From contig JBMNOZ010000018.1 in NCBI GenBank assembly GCA_050943335.1, forward strand, positions 1-47,479: 47,479 bases of DNA, read 5' to 3'. The DNA is from JBMNOZ01 sp050943335. Its GTDB lineage: Bacteria > Bacillota > Desulfitobacteriia > Desulfitobacteriales > Syntrophobotulaceae. Positions 1 to 9,270 of this stretch are shown one piece after another; the stretch's first letter is position 1, and each line of letters opens with the position of its first letter. The notes beneath the pieces are model-generated. The model saw only the letters and a program-made list of their open reading frames with translations. It did no database searches and was not told the DNA's origin. A program made the position numbers and the translations under genes.

Positions 1-199
1 AGATATTAAATCCTTTTATAATTACTTCTTTTTTAATTTCATCCAAATTTTTATAGTAATTATAAACAGTCATTGGAGAAATTTTTAATTCGGCTGCCAA
101 TCTGCGGGCAGAAAAAGATTCCAATCCTTCCTCTTTTATTATTTGAAAGGATTTATTAATAATAGTTATTTTATCAAAAAAAATTCTTTTTCTGGACAT
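1..199 (-). CDS. TetR-family transcriptional regulator, N-terminal part only
   Basis: The minus strand opens with ATG at 199 and stays open to the window edge, giving 66 residues that begin MSRKRIFFDK. The segment has the TetR N-terminal helix-turn-helix layout: a helix around residues 8-22, then ARRLAAELKIS and PMTVYNYYKN as the recognition region (about residues 31-50). The ligand-binding C-terminal domain lies outside the window, so the effector cannot be guessed. The gene starts 41 bases after the stop of the upstream dehydratase-like gene on the same strand, so it is probably the last gene of that operon and may be its regulator. That role is inference from position. Confidence 0.85.
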   Translation of the reverse strand, partial: MSRKRIFFDKITIINKSFQIIKEEGLESFSARRLAAELKISPMTVYNYYKNLDEIKKEVIIKGFNI

Positions 200-240
200 A
201 TTCTCTCCGTTACTAACTGCGTAAGATAACTTTAGAATCA

Positions 241-1662
241 CTAGAACATAAGTTTGTTTATCTTGACATAGTGACAAATGTTTTCAATTTTGGTTTCGAG
301 CTCTTCTGGCCTAAAAACCCTATCTTCCCAAAGATCTCCTTCTAGATAGAAATGAGGGATTTTTTTAGTTTTTTCGATCTTCTCACTCATAATTTTATGA
401 TGAGTTCCCAGCCATCTATCAAAACTATAAAAACCGAGAAGCATGGCATCAGGCTGGTATTGGTTGATGATCTGAAATGTAAGCTCTACATCGTATTCGA
501 TATTAGCATTGCCAGGCATTTTTAACCATAGCTCAGCTATTTTAAAAAATGGGTCCTGGTATTTTGAATTTTTGAGCAGTTTTTCACCTACGGTCAAAAA
601 AGTACTAAAAGATAAATTTACCCCGTTTTTCCGGAATAAAGTATTAACCCACGGCACAAAGAAAGGAACAAAATAACAACCAATTTTAGGAGCTCCCGCA
701 GGGAGGATCCCTTTTTTCTTTTTAATGAGTTCTGATACTTCATTAATGGTAATATCAATTGCTTCTTCAATATATTTTAAACCGGTGTTGAAAGGGACAG
801 TCATCATTTGTCCGAAAAGGGACAGCTCATTTCCGCTTATAGGTTGAGGATCGGCCTTAATAACTATATTGTTAAGGTAGTAAATTTTTCTGATGATTCT
901 ATTCGTATCCTCTAAAGCTTGCTGCAAGTGTTGTTCTTCAACTTTTAGGCCTGTAATTCTTTCAATTTGTTCTTGACCATGCTTAATTTGGGCTGCTAAA
1001 TATTCAACTCTTTCCTGGTTTTCATCTTCTACCTCTCCTAAATATGTATCATGAGGAATACTAGAAAAAACAGAATTCCAATCTGAATCGAGAAAACACT
1101 GGATAAATTCATCAGTCTTTGGAGCCTCGTTGCAATTAAATCCCCAACTCCAAATAACATCTGGAGAAGGGATTAGATCTATCATCCTGGTGCTGAGGCG
1201 AGTTTTGTTAAGCCCGCAATGAGCACAACTCATATGTAAACAGTGTTTTTCAGCCTTTTCAATTAGTAAAGATGACTTGCGAAAAAAAGAACCGAGAACG
1301 GTTACAATATGGATATCGGGAAAAGTAACGAAAATTTTTTCTCCTCCGCTTATTTTAAGGGCTCGAAAATTGACAGAGACCGCTGGTAAAATCCCATAGA
1401 CAATTTTAACTCCGCTTTCTTTATACCTATGAATTTTTGAAATATCGATTATTTCCCGGACGTAAGCACCGATACACTTTCTAATACCAAGTAGTTCTAC
1501 ATTCCAATGTTTAGGAAGCCATTCTCGGACAGCATAGGTAAGGTCATCTTCTGTCAACCCTAATTTATTAGCTATTTTTATCCAATCCGGTAAATGTTCA
1601 TCTATCTCTTCCCTATTGAAGCCTACGAATTTCAGGAATTCTTTGTGAATACCTTTTCCCAT
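241..1662 (-). CDS. 2-hydroxyacyl-CoA dehydratase-like (HgdA/HgdB/BcrC superfamily) subunit, larger partner
   Basis: This 473-residue protein resembles the D component of 2-hydroxyacyl-CoA dehydratases and benzoyl-CoA reductases, which carry [4Fe-4S] or double-cubane clusters and take low-potential electrons from an ATP-driven activator. Seen in the sequence: cysteines at about 141, 146, 149 and 177 (the last in FNCNEA, at the place where relatives have a conserved Cys-Asp), another in GCYFVPFF near 328, and a C-terminal part (QPDAMLLGFYSFDRWLG) like the usual substrate domain. The ATG at 1662 follows GGAAGGTG at good spacing. It lies 57 bases downstream of a second, shorter member of the same superfamily, the expected arrangement for a heterodimer. 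No activator ATPase (HgdC/BadF type) or CoA-transferase is in the window. The substrate is unknown; a double-cubane-cluster protein acting on a small molecule is an alternative. Confidence 0.7.
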   Translation of the reverse strand: MGKGIHKEFLKFVGFNREEIDEHLPDWIKIANKLGLTEDDLTYAVREWLPKHWNVELLGIRKCIGAYVREIIDISKIHRYKESGVKIVYGILPAVSVNFRALKISGGEKIFVTFPDIHIVTVLGSFFRKSSLLIEKAEKHCLHMSCAHCGLNKTRLSTRMIDLIPSPDVIWSWGFNCNEAPKTDEFIQCFLDSDWNSVFSSIPHDTYLGEVEDENQERVEYLAAQIKHGQEQIERITGLKVEEQHLQQALEDTNRIIRKIYYLNNIVIKADPQPISGNELSLFGQMMTVPFNTGLKYIEEAIDITINEVSELIKKKKGILPAGAPKIGCYFVPFFVPWVNTLFRKNGVNLSFSTFLTVGEKLLKNSKYQDPFFKIAELWLKMPGNANIEYDVELTFQIINQYQPDAMLLGFYSFDRWLGTHHKIMSEKIEKTKKIPHFYLEGDLWEDRVFRPEELETKIENICHYVKINKLMF

Positions 1663-1719
1663 TCCTATGGCACCTTCCAGTCGAATAATACTCTGGTATA
1701 AACATACCTGAATGTGTTT

Positions 1720-2883
1720 TTAAATGCAAGAGGCCGTTCTTTTTAGCAACTTTAAAAACCTTTTGACTTTTGCTTCTAAAAGCCCGCTCGTTTCTTTTGA
1801 ATAATCGTAAGAGGATTCTAGCTGTAGCATTGGTATTTTTATTTCTCGAAGCCATTTATTTACACAGCTGCATTCCATGTTATAAATCTCGTCATAGGTA
1901 AGCTGATACCAAATAACACCCTCCACTCTATACTCCTGGATCATTTGTTTTAAGTACTCGAATCTATCTTTCCAAGCCGGTTGGAAAATACTAGGAGGCG
2001 TTTTTCTCCTATACATAGTTTCTCCAAAATTACGAATAAGGTCTCCTTCCATCGGGATATCCCATTTGTATGGCCTTATTCCTTCATCAAACATTTCGGC
2101 TACAATTGCCGCCCCCAGCTCTTCTATCAGATCCGGAACAAAATAATCTCCAACTGCCAGAGCGTGGCCGGCTAGTAATATTCTGGGTACATCTGAAGTA
2201 AACTTGCCCTCGGCAACTTTTAGCTTTTCTAAAAGCTCTTCCAGTTTTGCAGCTGCGTATTGGGGTTCGCAAAAGAAAGAGTAATGAATTAAACGGATAA
2301 ACTCACTACCTTTAAGAGGGGGATTATCTTTTTTGCGGAGCTTATCAATATTTCTTAAAGCCTCGTTAATTCTGTTTAAATAGCCAAAATATTTTTTTAT
2401 ATTCTCATCTGTTATTTTCTGACCAATCAAGCTTTCTAGTCTATCTCGTAGACGGTATAATGCTCTATAATAATATTCTGCGGAAAAGTCTTTTTTCCAG
2501 TCGGAAGGAACGCCTATTTTATAGATAGGGAGTTTTAAGAATTCCAGTAATTCCGTGACCCTTCCAACATGACAGTCCGTTTGCTGAGTTACAATTAAAT
2601 CCGAAATCGGGGTTACCGGATCAATCCCTAATAAATGATACCCAGCCCTTGATCTCGCAAGGGGATTCATAAACCGTAGCATATACTCTAGGACAGCCTC
2701 AGGAGGTTCAGGTTCTCCACCTCTACACATTAAGTAAGGTTCTGCCCCGGCAGCGTAAATCATTTCGGCGGGGATAAAATTGCCGGTGTATTGAACAATC
2801 TTTTTTCCCTGTTTTTTCAATTCTCGAAGTTCTACAGGACGCTCTTTTGCCGTATGGGCAAGTTCCCGGAAGATCTTTTCCAT
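1720..2883 (-). CDS. 2-hydroxyacyl-CoA dehydratase-like (HgdB/BcrC/BadD family) subunit, smaller partner
   Basis: The 387-residue product has the family opening: a helical start, then GNFIPAEMIYAAGAEPYLM at about residues 34-52, matching the typical IP-E-ll-AAGA-P signature. Cys104 in TDCHVGR sits where relatives have the cluster-binding Cys-Asp. PRILLAGHALAVGDYFVP (about 233-250) begins the second domain, and GVIWYQLTYDEIY (about 322-334) matches the third cluster region, except that the usual Cys is replaced by Tyr330 and a Cys pair appears later at 338 and 340. The start ATG is preceded by AAGGAGG with 7-base spacing. It is the first gene of a run with the larger subunit and a TetR gene. 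Reaction and substrate cannot be told from sequence. The altered cysteine pattern suggests a divergent cluster rather than a classical glutaryl-type dehydratase. Confidence 0.75.
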   Translation of the reverse strand: MEKIFRELAHTAKERPVELRELKKQGKKIVQYTGNFIPAEMIYAAGAEPYLMCRGGEPEPPEAVLEYMLRFMNPLARSRAGYHLLGIDPVTPISDLIVTQQTDCHVGRVTELLEFLKLPIYKIGVPSDWKKDFSAEYYYRALYRLRDRLESLIGQKITDENIKKYFGYLNRINEALRNIDKLRKKDNPPLKGSEFIRLIHYSFFCEPQYAAAKLEELLEKLKVAEGKFTSDVPRILLAGHALAVGDYFVPDLIEELGAAIVAEMFDEGIRPYKWDIPMEGDLIRNFGETMYRRKTPPSIFQPAWKDRFEYLKQMIQEYRVEGVIWYQLTYDEIYNMECSCVNKWLREIKIPMLQLESSYDYSKETSGLLEAKVKRFLKLLKRTASCI

Positions 2884-2899
2884 TTCCTGAACCTCCTTT

Positions 2900-2927
2900 G
2901 AAAATAATAACGCCTAAATCAGGCGTT
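2900..2927 (-). terminator. Rho-independent terminator after cysK
   Basis: A perfect 7-bp stem (AACGCCT at 2909-2915 with AGGCGTT at 2921-2927) has a 5-base loop and on the minus strand is followed by a T-rich tail, ATTATTTT. It lies 13 bases past the cysK stop and upstream of the dehydratase pair, so it separates the two transcription units or attenuates read-through. Confidence 0.75.
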
Positions 2928-2940
2928 GAGTGAAAAAGTT

Positions 2941-3843
2941 CTAAATCAAAGCCGTACTGAAATATCTTTCTACTCTGTCCGGCAGTACAGTGACAATATT
3001 CTTATTTTCTCCGTAACATTTCGCCATTTCTATTGAAGCCCAAACATTAGCCCCAGATGAAGTTCCGACTAAAATACCTTGAATTCTGGCTAAATCCCTA
3101 GCCTTTTGAATAGCATCCTCATCAGTTACTTCCACAACCTCATCAATTAAGTTGACATCCAAAACTTTAGGGATAAAACCGTCACCAATACCTTGAATTT
3201 TATGCAGTCCTGGCTCATGACCTAAGAGAGCGGAAACGTTTTTAGGTTCCACAGCAATTATTTTTACTTCGGGGTTCCGTTCTTTGAGAAATTTACCTAT
3301 TCCAGCCAATGTACCACCGCTTCCCAGGCCGGAAACAAAAATATCGACCTTGCCTTCCATTTGTTCCCAGATCTCTGCGGCGGTAGTTAGATAATGGATT
3401 TGAGGGTTGTCAGGATTTTCAAATTGCTGAGGGACAAAAATATCTGGATTTTCCGATTTTTGTTTTTCTACTTCCGCTACAGCCCCTTCAACACTATCCT
3501 CAGCTTTTGTTAAGATTAATTCAGCTCCTAGAGCTTTGATAATTTTTTTTCTCTCCTCACTCATGTTTTCAGGCATCACGATTACAACTCGATAACCTTT
3601 TTGAACTCCTGCTAAAGCGATCCCTATACCAGTATTGCCTGAAGTAGGCTCCATTATTGTCATCCCGGTTTTTAAGATCCCTTTTGCTTCCGCCCTCTCG
3701 AGCATGTATTTTGCTACTCGATCCTTTATACTGCCGCCAGGATTTAAATACTCAGCTTTCGCAAAAATATTCAACCCCGTTGTTTTTTTCAAATTGATCA
3801 TTGGTGTGTTGCCGATAAGATCCAATACATTTTCAACTATCAT
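2941..3843 (-). CDS. cysK: Cysteine synthase (O-acetylserine sulfhydrylase), PLP-dependent
   Basis: This 300-residue protein makes L-cysteine from O-acetylserine and sulfide in the cytoplasm. The PLP lysine is K40 in GGSIKDR, the phosphate and substrate loop is PTSGNTG (about 66-72), the glycine loop is SGLGSGGTLAGI (about 170-181), and GTSSGAN near 263 closes the active site. Length is normal for CysK/CysM. The ATG at 3843 follows GAGGG at 6-7 bases. The gene is 43 bases downstream of the coiled-coil gene on the same strand, followed by a clear terminator, so it is probably the last gene of that unit. CysM or a cystathionine beta-synthase-like relative cannot be fully excluded by eye, but CysK is most likely. 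Confidence 0.92.
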   Translation of the reverse strand: MIVENVLDLIGNTPMINLKKTTGLNIFAKAEYLNPGGSIKDRVAKYMLERAEAKGILKTGMTIMEPTSGNTGIGIALAGVQKGYRVVIVMPENMSEERKKIIKALGAELILTKAEDSVEGAVAEVEKQKSENPDIFVPQQFENPDNPQIHYLTTAAEIWEQMEGKVDIFVSGLGSGGTLAGIGKFLKERNPEVKIIAVEPKNVSALLGHEPGLHKIQGIGDGFIPKVLDVNLIDEVVEVTDEDAIQKARDLARIQGILVGTSSGANVWASIEMAKCYGENKNIVTVLPDRVERYFSTALI

Positions 3844-3886
3844 TTTAATCCCTCATTGTTCTATAATCATTAAAGACATAACTATA

Positions 3887-6800
3887 TTAATCGTTGTTCT
3901 GTTTTTTTTCAACTATCAGTGCAAGTAACGCCCGAAGTTCATTATCAAAGGTGCCGATATAAATCGGTCTGGATTTTGAGATTTCAGCTAGATATGCTAT
4001 CGACAGGGACCAAAAATCGTAATCCTTCGTTTCCTTGACTAAAAAAACTAAAGGTGATTCCGAGTTTTCGGCAAATATTTGCTTCGTAGCCATAAGATAG
4101 GAAAAGTAATAACTCTCCAATTCTTCATTTTTAGAGGCAAAAACTTCTTGATAGATGTCCAGAGCTTTTTTCTTTAAAACAATGCCATACTCCCGCTGCC
4201 ATCTGTGGAGAGAACTTTTTAACAAGTCTTCTGTTACGGTAAGGGCTTTACTCAAATCCTCATAGGCTTTCCAATTCTGAAATGCTGTTTCCATATCTTT
4301 TTCTAAATCCGGTTTAGAGGCCCTGGTGCGGTGTTTTCTTAAACTTTTTTTAGCTTCCGTAAGCTGGCGTTGAAGATCAATGAGCTTTTGACGACAACTT
4401 GCAATCTCCAGATCCCTTTTTTCCCCCAGTAAAACTTCTCGTTCCAAATCTGCAAGAGGTTCCAACTGAAGTGAAAGTTTTTTTAAATCCCGATTTCCAA
4501 GTTGTTCTTTTAATTTGAATTCTAAATCCTGTCGTTCTTTTTCTATCTCCTCCTGAGAATGCAATTCCCGCGCGACTTTTAGGACTAAATCTAAGACTTC
4601 GTCCAGATCGGTCACTGGGGAGGACCAAGTAGTTAACTTGTTTCGCAATTGCTGAACGTGGGCGGCAAGCTCTTCCTCCTTGACACCCTGCTCCGCTCTC
4701 ATTTCCTGCAATTCATCTTTCGCTTTTAGTAACCGGTCTTTTGTTTGCTGGTAATCGGTCCAGCCTTTAAGCCAGCTTTCTAGGTCTTTAACGTTAACTC
4801 TCTGAAAAGCTTCTTCCAAAATCTTTTTGCGGGTCTGTATAATTTGACGCAGTTTTTTTGCTCGGCAGGTTTGCTCTTTTAGAAGCTCCAGTTCGGCTTG
4901 AATTTTCTCGATATTATTTTGCTGTTCTAAAAGCTCCTTTTTACGCTGGAGATAATCTTGGTAATCAAGGAACTGATATTTAGTTAGAGTGTTGTTTAAA
5001 GAAGCCAGCATTATTTCCTGTACAGAAGGCAGACCTAGTTTCTGAGACAAGAAATTATCAATATTGCTCCCTATTTTCCTCGCCTGCCATTTTTCTAGTC
5101 GGCAGGCAATTCTATTTATTTTTCTTTCGTCAGCCCAAGAAATATTTAAACTCTTCTCCTGTTGATCAAGTTTGGTGATTTCTTCTTTCAGGTTTTTCTC
5201 CACCGTGAGTTTGGTTAAATATAAATCTTCTAGTTTGTCCAACTCTGCTTGGGCAGTGTTTTTTTCTTCTTCCGCTTGCCTAAGCTGTAATGCCTGATCT
5301 TTAAGGAAATTACTATAGCCGGAACTATGAATAAATTTTTCTAATTTCCGGATTTCTCGCTCAAGATTCTCTATTTTTGCAGCGTATTGTTCGTGCTCTT
5401 TTAACAAATTGGCCCCTTGAATGCAATCTTCGCGGAGTCGTTCTATGGTCTCCCAATCAATTTGAGGATCCTGAGTATAAGAAATTAAACGCTTCTTGAT
5501 TTTCTGCTGGTTTTCGTCCAGTCCAGCTAGTTTTCCCTCTAGATCTCGCAATTCTCTGTAATCCGGATTTTGTCTATATAAAGCCAGACGTTCTTGAATT
5601 GCTGTTTGGGTCTCTAGTTTTTTTAAGTAAAGATCTTTTTCCGCTTGAAGGTTTTTAATTTCAACCTCCAAGGCCCGCTCTTGTTCTCTATGTATCCTTT
5701 CCTCTTCCCACGCTTCCCTTAAAACCTCGTATTCGTTTCTCAATTTCTCAATTTTTTCTGTCTGCTCTTCTAATCTGTTTTTGGCTCTGGCAAGTGAATC
5801 CCATATTTTAGCCAAGGAAAGGTTTTGATTCCCGGTCTCCTTCAAATTAGAAATCAACCTCGAAAGGTCCTCTTTTTCTGGCCAAATTACCAAGCTTCCC
5901 TTCTCAATTAAGGGTAGAGGTTCACTATCTTTTGTCTCATTTTCTTTTATTTCAGTCAGCTTCAAGTCTTGAAATAAAACCTGCGGATCCTCTATTCCAC
6001 CCTCCCAGCCCTGGTCCAAAGCCGAAAGACCTATTCTCCTTACCAGTTCCCAAAAACTTCTCTGAGACGAGTTAGAAACAAGTTTCTCTTCGATATCTTC
6101 TCTAAAAATTTGGGTTAGATTCGGAAAACCTAATTCCTCTCTCTCTGACTGGGGAGTTTTTTCCTCTGTCCAGCCAGGGAGAGGAATTTCTTGATTTTCT
6201 GAGGTAAGGATTTGTATGAATTTAAATTTGTCTTGGAGCTGATTATACAAATCATAAGCTTCTGATTCTGAAAAAGGCTCTAATAACCGGAACCGAAATA
6301 AATTGTTTTGGCGTTCTTCATCTGTAGTCTTGGCCACTAATCCTGCCACGAACTCCTGGACTTCAGCTTTTTGGAAATGAATATCTACATAGCGGCGCTG
6401 TTTCAATTCCCGAAACTCCACTGTTGTAGTTTGACCGTCCGTTTCTCCTAAAAGAAGACCGGGAATGAAAGATTCCTGAAAGCTACGAAGAACTGCTGAC
6501 CCGCAATCCGCCCAATAAGTGTCTCCTGCTACCTGCAAACCGGTGCCTTTACGGTTCTGGCCTAAAGCTAAATAAGTTAAACCAGTAGCCTCAATTTGCT
6601 CCTCTGTAATGGATGACAAAAAAAAGGAAGTGTTTTGTTCGTTATCTCCGGTCTGGTCCGTATAACCTTCGACTTGAGCAGGTAAAAGCATAAACTTTAT
6701 TTCTTCTTTGTTTTTTAGGCTAGAGAATCCCATCAAGGGATTTGTTTGTTGACGGTAAGTCACCCAACCTAAACCATAGATAACAGCGTTTGAAGAGGGA

Positions 6801-7162
6801 ATTTCAACTTTGCTTCTTCCGCCGGGAAAAATGTGGACATTGGGAGGCCACTCGCTCAGCCGGTATACAGAAGTGGTAACTAAAGGATCTTTGGCTCCCG
6901 GGGTGATGAAAACTTTAGTTTTATCCAAATTACCTAGGGATCCAGCAACTCGTTCTACGGTTTTCTTCCGGGTATACTCCTGTTCGAACAAATTTCCGAC
7001 GATAAAAAGAAAATCAATATTTTCCGTGCGGCAAAGAGTAAGCACATTCTCCCAAATGAACCATAAATCTTGAGTGCGCATTGCTGTCCACGAAGAAGGT
7101 CCCTCCCAGTTGGGACTGTCGAAAAGAAAACCAGCGCAGTGTGCAAAACGGAGAGAGGGCAT
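3887..7162 (-). CDS. Long coiled-coil protein with degenerate SbcD/Mre11-like N-terminal domain
   Basis: The roughly 1091-residue protein begins with a domain laid out like the SbcD/YhaO metallophosphoesterase, but its metal motifs are decayed: the DxH site reads HCAGFLF, the GDxxD site reads VGNLFEQE, and the GNHD site reads PGAKDP. From about residue 440 to 1000 it is almost continuous, highly charged coiled coil of SbcC/YhaN type. I see no Walker A (GxxxxGKS/T) anywhere, and the C-terminal segment LVFLVKETKDYDFWSL stands where a Walker B would be expected. It therefore looks like a fused, catalytically dead SbcDC-like protein, perhaps structural. I place the start at ATG 7162 because GAGGTGA lies 6 bases upstream; a GTG at 7171 that overlaps the amidase stop is the alternative. 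Translation is probably coupled to the amidase. Function unknown. Confidence 0.75.
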   Translation of the reverse strand: MPSLRFAHCAGFLFDSPNWEGPSSWTAMRTQDLWFIWENVLTLCRTENIDFLFIVGNLFEQEYTRKKTVERVAGSLGNLDKTKVFITPGAKDPLVTTSVYRLSEWPPNVHIFPGGRSKVEIPSSNAVIYGLGWVTYRQQTNPLMGFSSLKNKEEIKFMLLPAQVEGYTDQTGDNEQNTSFFLSSITEEQIEATGLTYLALGQNRKGTGLQVAGDTYWADCGSAVLRSFQESFIPGLLLGETDGQTTTVEFRELKQRRYVDIHFQKAEVQEFVAGLVAKTTDEERQNNLFRFRLLEPFSESEAYDLYNQLQDKFKFIQILTSENQEIPLPGWTEEKTPQSEREELGFPNLTQIFREDIEEKLVSNSSQRSFWELVRRIGLSALDQGWEGGIEDPQVLFQDLKLTEIKENETKDSEPLPLIEKGSLVIWPEKEDLSRLISNLKETGNQNLSLAKIWDSLARAKNRLEEQTEKIEKLRNEYEVLREAWEEERIHREQERALEVEIKNLQAEKDLYLKKLETQTAIQERLALYRQNPDYRELRDLEGKLAGLDENQQKIKKRLISYTQDPQIDWETIERLREDCIQGANLLKEHEQYAAKIENLEREIRKLEKFIHSSGYSNFLKDQALQLRQAEEEKNTAQAELDKLEDLYLTKLTVEKNLKEEITKLDQQEKSLNISWADERKINRIACRLEKWQARKIGSNIDNFLSQKLGLPSVQEIMLASLNNTLTKYQFLDYQDYLQRKKELLEQQNNIEKIQAELELLKEQTCRAKKLRQIIQTRKKILEEAFQRVNVKDLESWLKGWTDYQQTKDRLLKAKDELQEMRAEQGVKEEELAAHVQQLRNKLTTWSSPVTDLDEVLDLVLKVARELHSQEEIEKERQDLEFKLKEQLGNRDLKKLSLQLEPLADLEREVLLGEKRDLEIASCRQKLIDLQRQLTEAKKSLRKHRTRASKPDLEKDMETAFQNWKAYEDLSKALTVTEDLLKSSLHRWQREYGIVLKKKALDIYQEVFASKNEELESYYFSYLMATKQIFAENSESPLVFLVKETKDYDFWSLSIAYLAEISKSRPIYIGTFDNELRALLALIVEKKQNND

Positions 7163-7167
7163 TATTC

Positions 7168-9270
7168 TCACCTCAGTCCGTAATAATCACAAAGTCCGTG
7201 GAAAATTGCGGTGGCTGCATTTTTCCTAAAGATTGGATTTTGCAGTCGTGCTTCTTCCAAGGGATTAGAAATAAAAGCAACCTCCACTAAAACAGCGGGC
7301 ATTAAAGTTTTTCGCAAGACATAAAAATTTTCCTGCTTAACACCGCGGTTGTTGGTGTTTAGAGCGCGGTAAACACTATTTTGAACAGCCTCTGCTAACT
7401 TCTTACTTTCAGCAGATTTTGGATTATTGAGGGAATAAAAAGTGCTGGTTCCGCAGGCCGCTGGATTAGTAAAAGAATCATTGTGAATGGAGATAAAGAG
7501 ATCCGGTTTTTCCCTGTTAGCTATTTCTACCCTGGCCTGTAAATCAGCATTTATGCTGTATTCCGGCGCAGGCGAGATATCGCTCTGTCTAGTCATGATA
7601 ACCGTGGCTCCGGCTTCGGTAAGGATATCTCGTAAATATTGAGCAATCTCCAAAGTGTTATGTTTTTCATAAGTTTTGCTCGGTCCAATTGCTCCTGGAT
7701 CCGGTCCTCCATGTCCAGGGTCTAATAATATTTTTTTTCCTTTTAATATTCCTGCCGGTAAACCGACAAAGGGGTCAATAAGTTTCTCATCCCCAGGATT
7801 AGGGGAAGGGGCATCCAAAGAAGGAGGCAAAGGAGGAAAACCCTTTTGGTTGGCTGGGTCTTTAGACCTTGAACGGCCGGCGATTATATCTTGGACCTCA
7901 GAGCTTATTACGCTTGTCCCTCCTAAAATATAAACCTTACCGTTGGGTGATAAATCAATTGAGTTGGAGATAATATCTAGATACTGGCCAAAAACATAAC
8001 CGATCGTTCCTTGGCTATCCACCTGGTACCAATCCTTATGTTGGCTCAGGATGGTTACTCTCCCCCCCTGGGGAATAGTTTCTAAACGTGTTGCCTCTAT
8101 AGAAGGTTCTTTTCGAAGATTTAATCCTCCTGAAGCTGTTACTATTCCTTGTTTAAAAGTTTCTACAATTTGTACATATTCGGCAGAGACCCAGCCCTTT
8201 TTCTTTTGGTAACTAGTCTCATACCATTGATTCTGGGACCGGGTTATTATAAGCGAGGTGTTTTTGGGAATGGTTGTTAAAACTCTTCCAGATATATTTG
8301 GAATATCCCGTAGGTTTAAATTAGTAGCAGTGACTTTCCCCTTTCCACCTAAAAACTCAGGTTCCACTTTCATATGGAGACGCATAATATGGTAAACTGG
8401 AGGCGGAATATCCTTTTGTTTAGTAAGTAACAATGGAGCTTTAAATTTGACAGCCAGAACAGTTCCGGCAACAGCGTCGGGAAAATCCAAACCGGAAGCC
8501 AGGAAAAAGCTCTCTGTGGGCAACGCTTTTTTCATATATTCTACAACCTGAGCATTGGTCTCATATCTGTCTTTTCCCCCTAAACGGGTTGTGATATTTA
8601 TATTACACTCCGTTAATGATTTGGTGGGAACCACGGTTTCTCCACCGATAACAATGATTTTCTGTGGTTTTATTTCCTGGTAATATTCTTGAACTACTTT
8701 TGGCAAAGTCTTAGAGGTTAAAACAATAGGAATTTGCAAAGCACCGGCATAACTGGCCGCTGATAAAGCATCTGGAAAATCATCGCCATTAGCTATGATT
8801 AGAGAGTCGCCGTTCAGTTTTTTAGCTAGGAGAACAGATGTGGCATAGCGGTTCTCCGCTCCGATTCTCTCCCAATAAAAGCCACTGGCTTCCAGTTCTT
8901 GCTCTATCTTTTCTGTTAAACGGCTCTTTCCCCCTAAAAGGATTACCTTTTGGGGTTTTAAACGTTGGAGTTCTTTTTTCACTTCGGGAGTGATTGTTTT
9001 TCCGTTAGTAAGTAGGATAGGAGCATCCAGACTGGCAGCAAAAGGAGCAGCTGCGATGGAATCCGGATAATCATTAAGTTCACATAAAATAACCGTTTGG
9101 GCAGTATTCCACCCTTTCTGAGCGATTTTTATCGCTGAGGCGCATCGATTTTCACCGGCAATTCGTTCAGAATTATAGGCTAAAGGGCTGGCCTGGGCAG
9201 TAAAAGGCAGGGACCAAAATACTAAAAAGAGGAAAATTATAGTGCAAATTGTTCTAAATGTTTTCAACAT
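7168..9270 (-). CDS. Secreted N-acetylmuramoyl-L-alanine amidase with CWB2 repeats and two SH3 domains
   Basis: The 700-residue exported enzyme cleaves the amide between N-acetylmuramic acid and the stem peptide of peptidoglycan. A signal peptide (residues 1-28, ending TAQAS) is followed by cell-wall-binding type 2 repeats that recur as RIAGENRCAS, RIGAENRYAT and RLGGKDRYET with ILLGG/VIGG cores (about 36-310). Two bacterial SH3 domains (about 315-440, each with a LNLR motif) follow, then a short CWB2-like end (KVYILGGTSVIS), a Pro-rich linker and an Amidase_3 domain from about 505. Zinc and catalytic residues are visible in DPGHGG (about 519), SIHND (about 597) and LVEVAFISN (about 661). In Clostridia, CWB2 repeats anchor proteins to cell wall polymers. 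The gene heads the unit with the coiled-coil gene and cysK and is divergent from the MFS gene. Confidence 0.93.
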   Translation of the reverse strand: MLKTFRTICTIIFLFLVFWSLPFTAQASPLAYNSERIAGENRCASAIKIAQKGWNTAQTVILCELNDYPDSIAAAPFAASLDAPILLTNGKTITPEVKKELQRLKPQKVILLGGKSRLTEKIEQELEASGFYWERIGAENRYATSVLLAKKLNGDSLIIANGDDFPDALSAASYAGALQIPIVLTSKTLPKVVQEYYQEIKPQKIIVIGGETVVPTKSLTECNINITTRLGGKDRYETNAQVVEYMKKALPTESFFLASGLDFPDAVAGTVLAVKFKAPLLLTKQKDIPPPVYHIMRLHMKVEPEFLGGKGKVTATNLNLRDIPNISGRVLTTIPKNTSLIITRSQNQWYETSYQKKKGWVSAEYVQIVETFKQGIVTASGGLNLRKEPSIEATRLETIPQGGRVTILSQHKDWYQVDSQGTIGYVFGQYLDIISNSIDLSPNGKVYILGGTSVISSEVQDIIAGRSRSKDPANQKGFPPLPPSLDAPSPNPGDEKLIDPFVGLPAGILKGKKILLDPGHGGPDPGAIGPSKTYEKHNTLEIAQYLRDILTEAGATVIMTRQSDISPAPEYSINADLQARVEIANREKPDLFISIHNDSFTNPAACGTSTFYSLNNPKSAESKKLAEAVQNSVYRALNTNNRGVKQENFYVLRKTLMPAVLVEVAFISNPLEEARLQNPIFRKNAATAIFHGLCDYYGLR

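Noticed and set aside
1613..1855. 80-residue minus-strand frame bridging the two dehydratase-like genes
   Set aside because: It is out of frame with both well-supported genes and overlaps each; it shows no family features.
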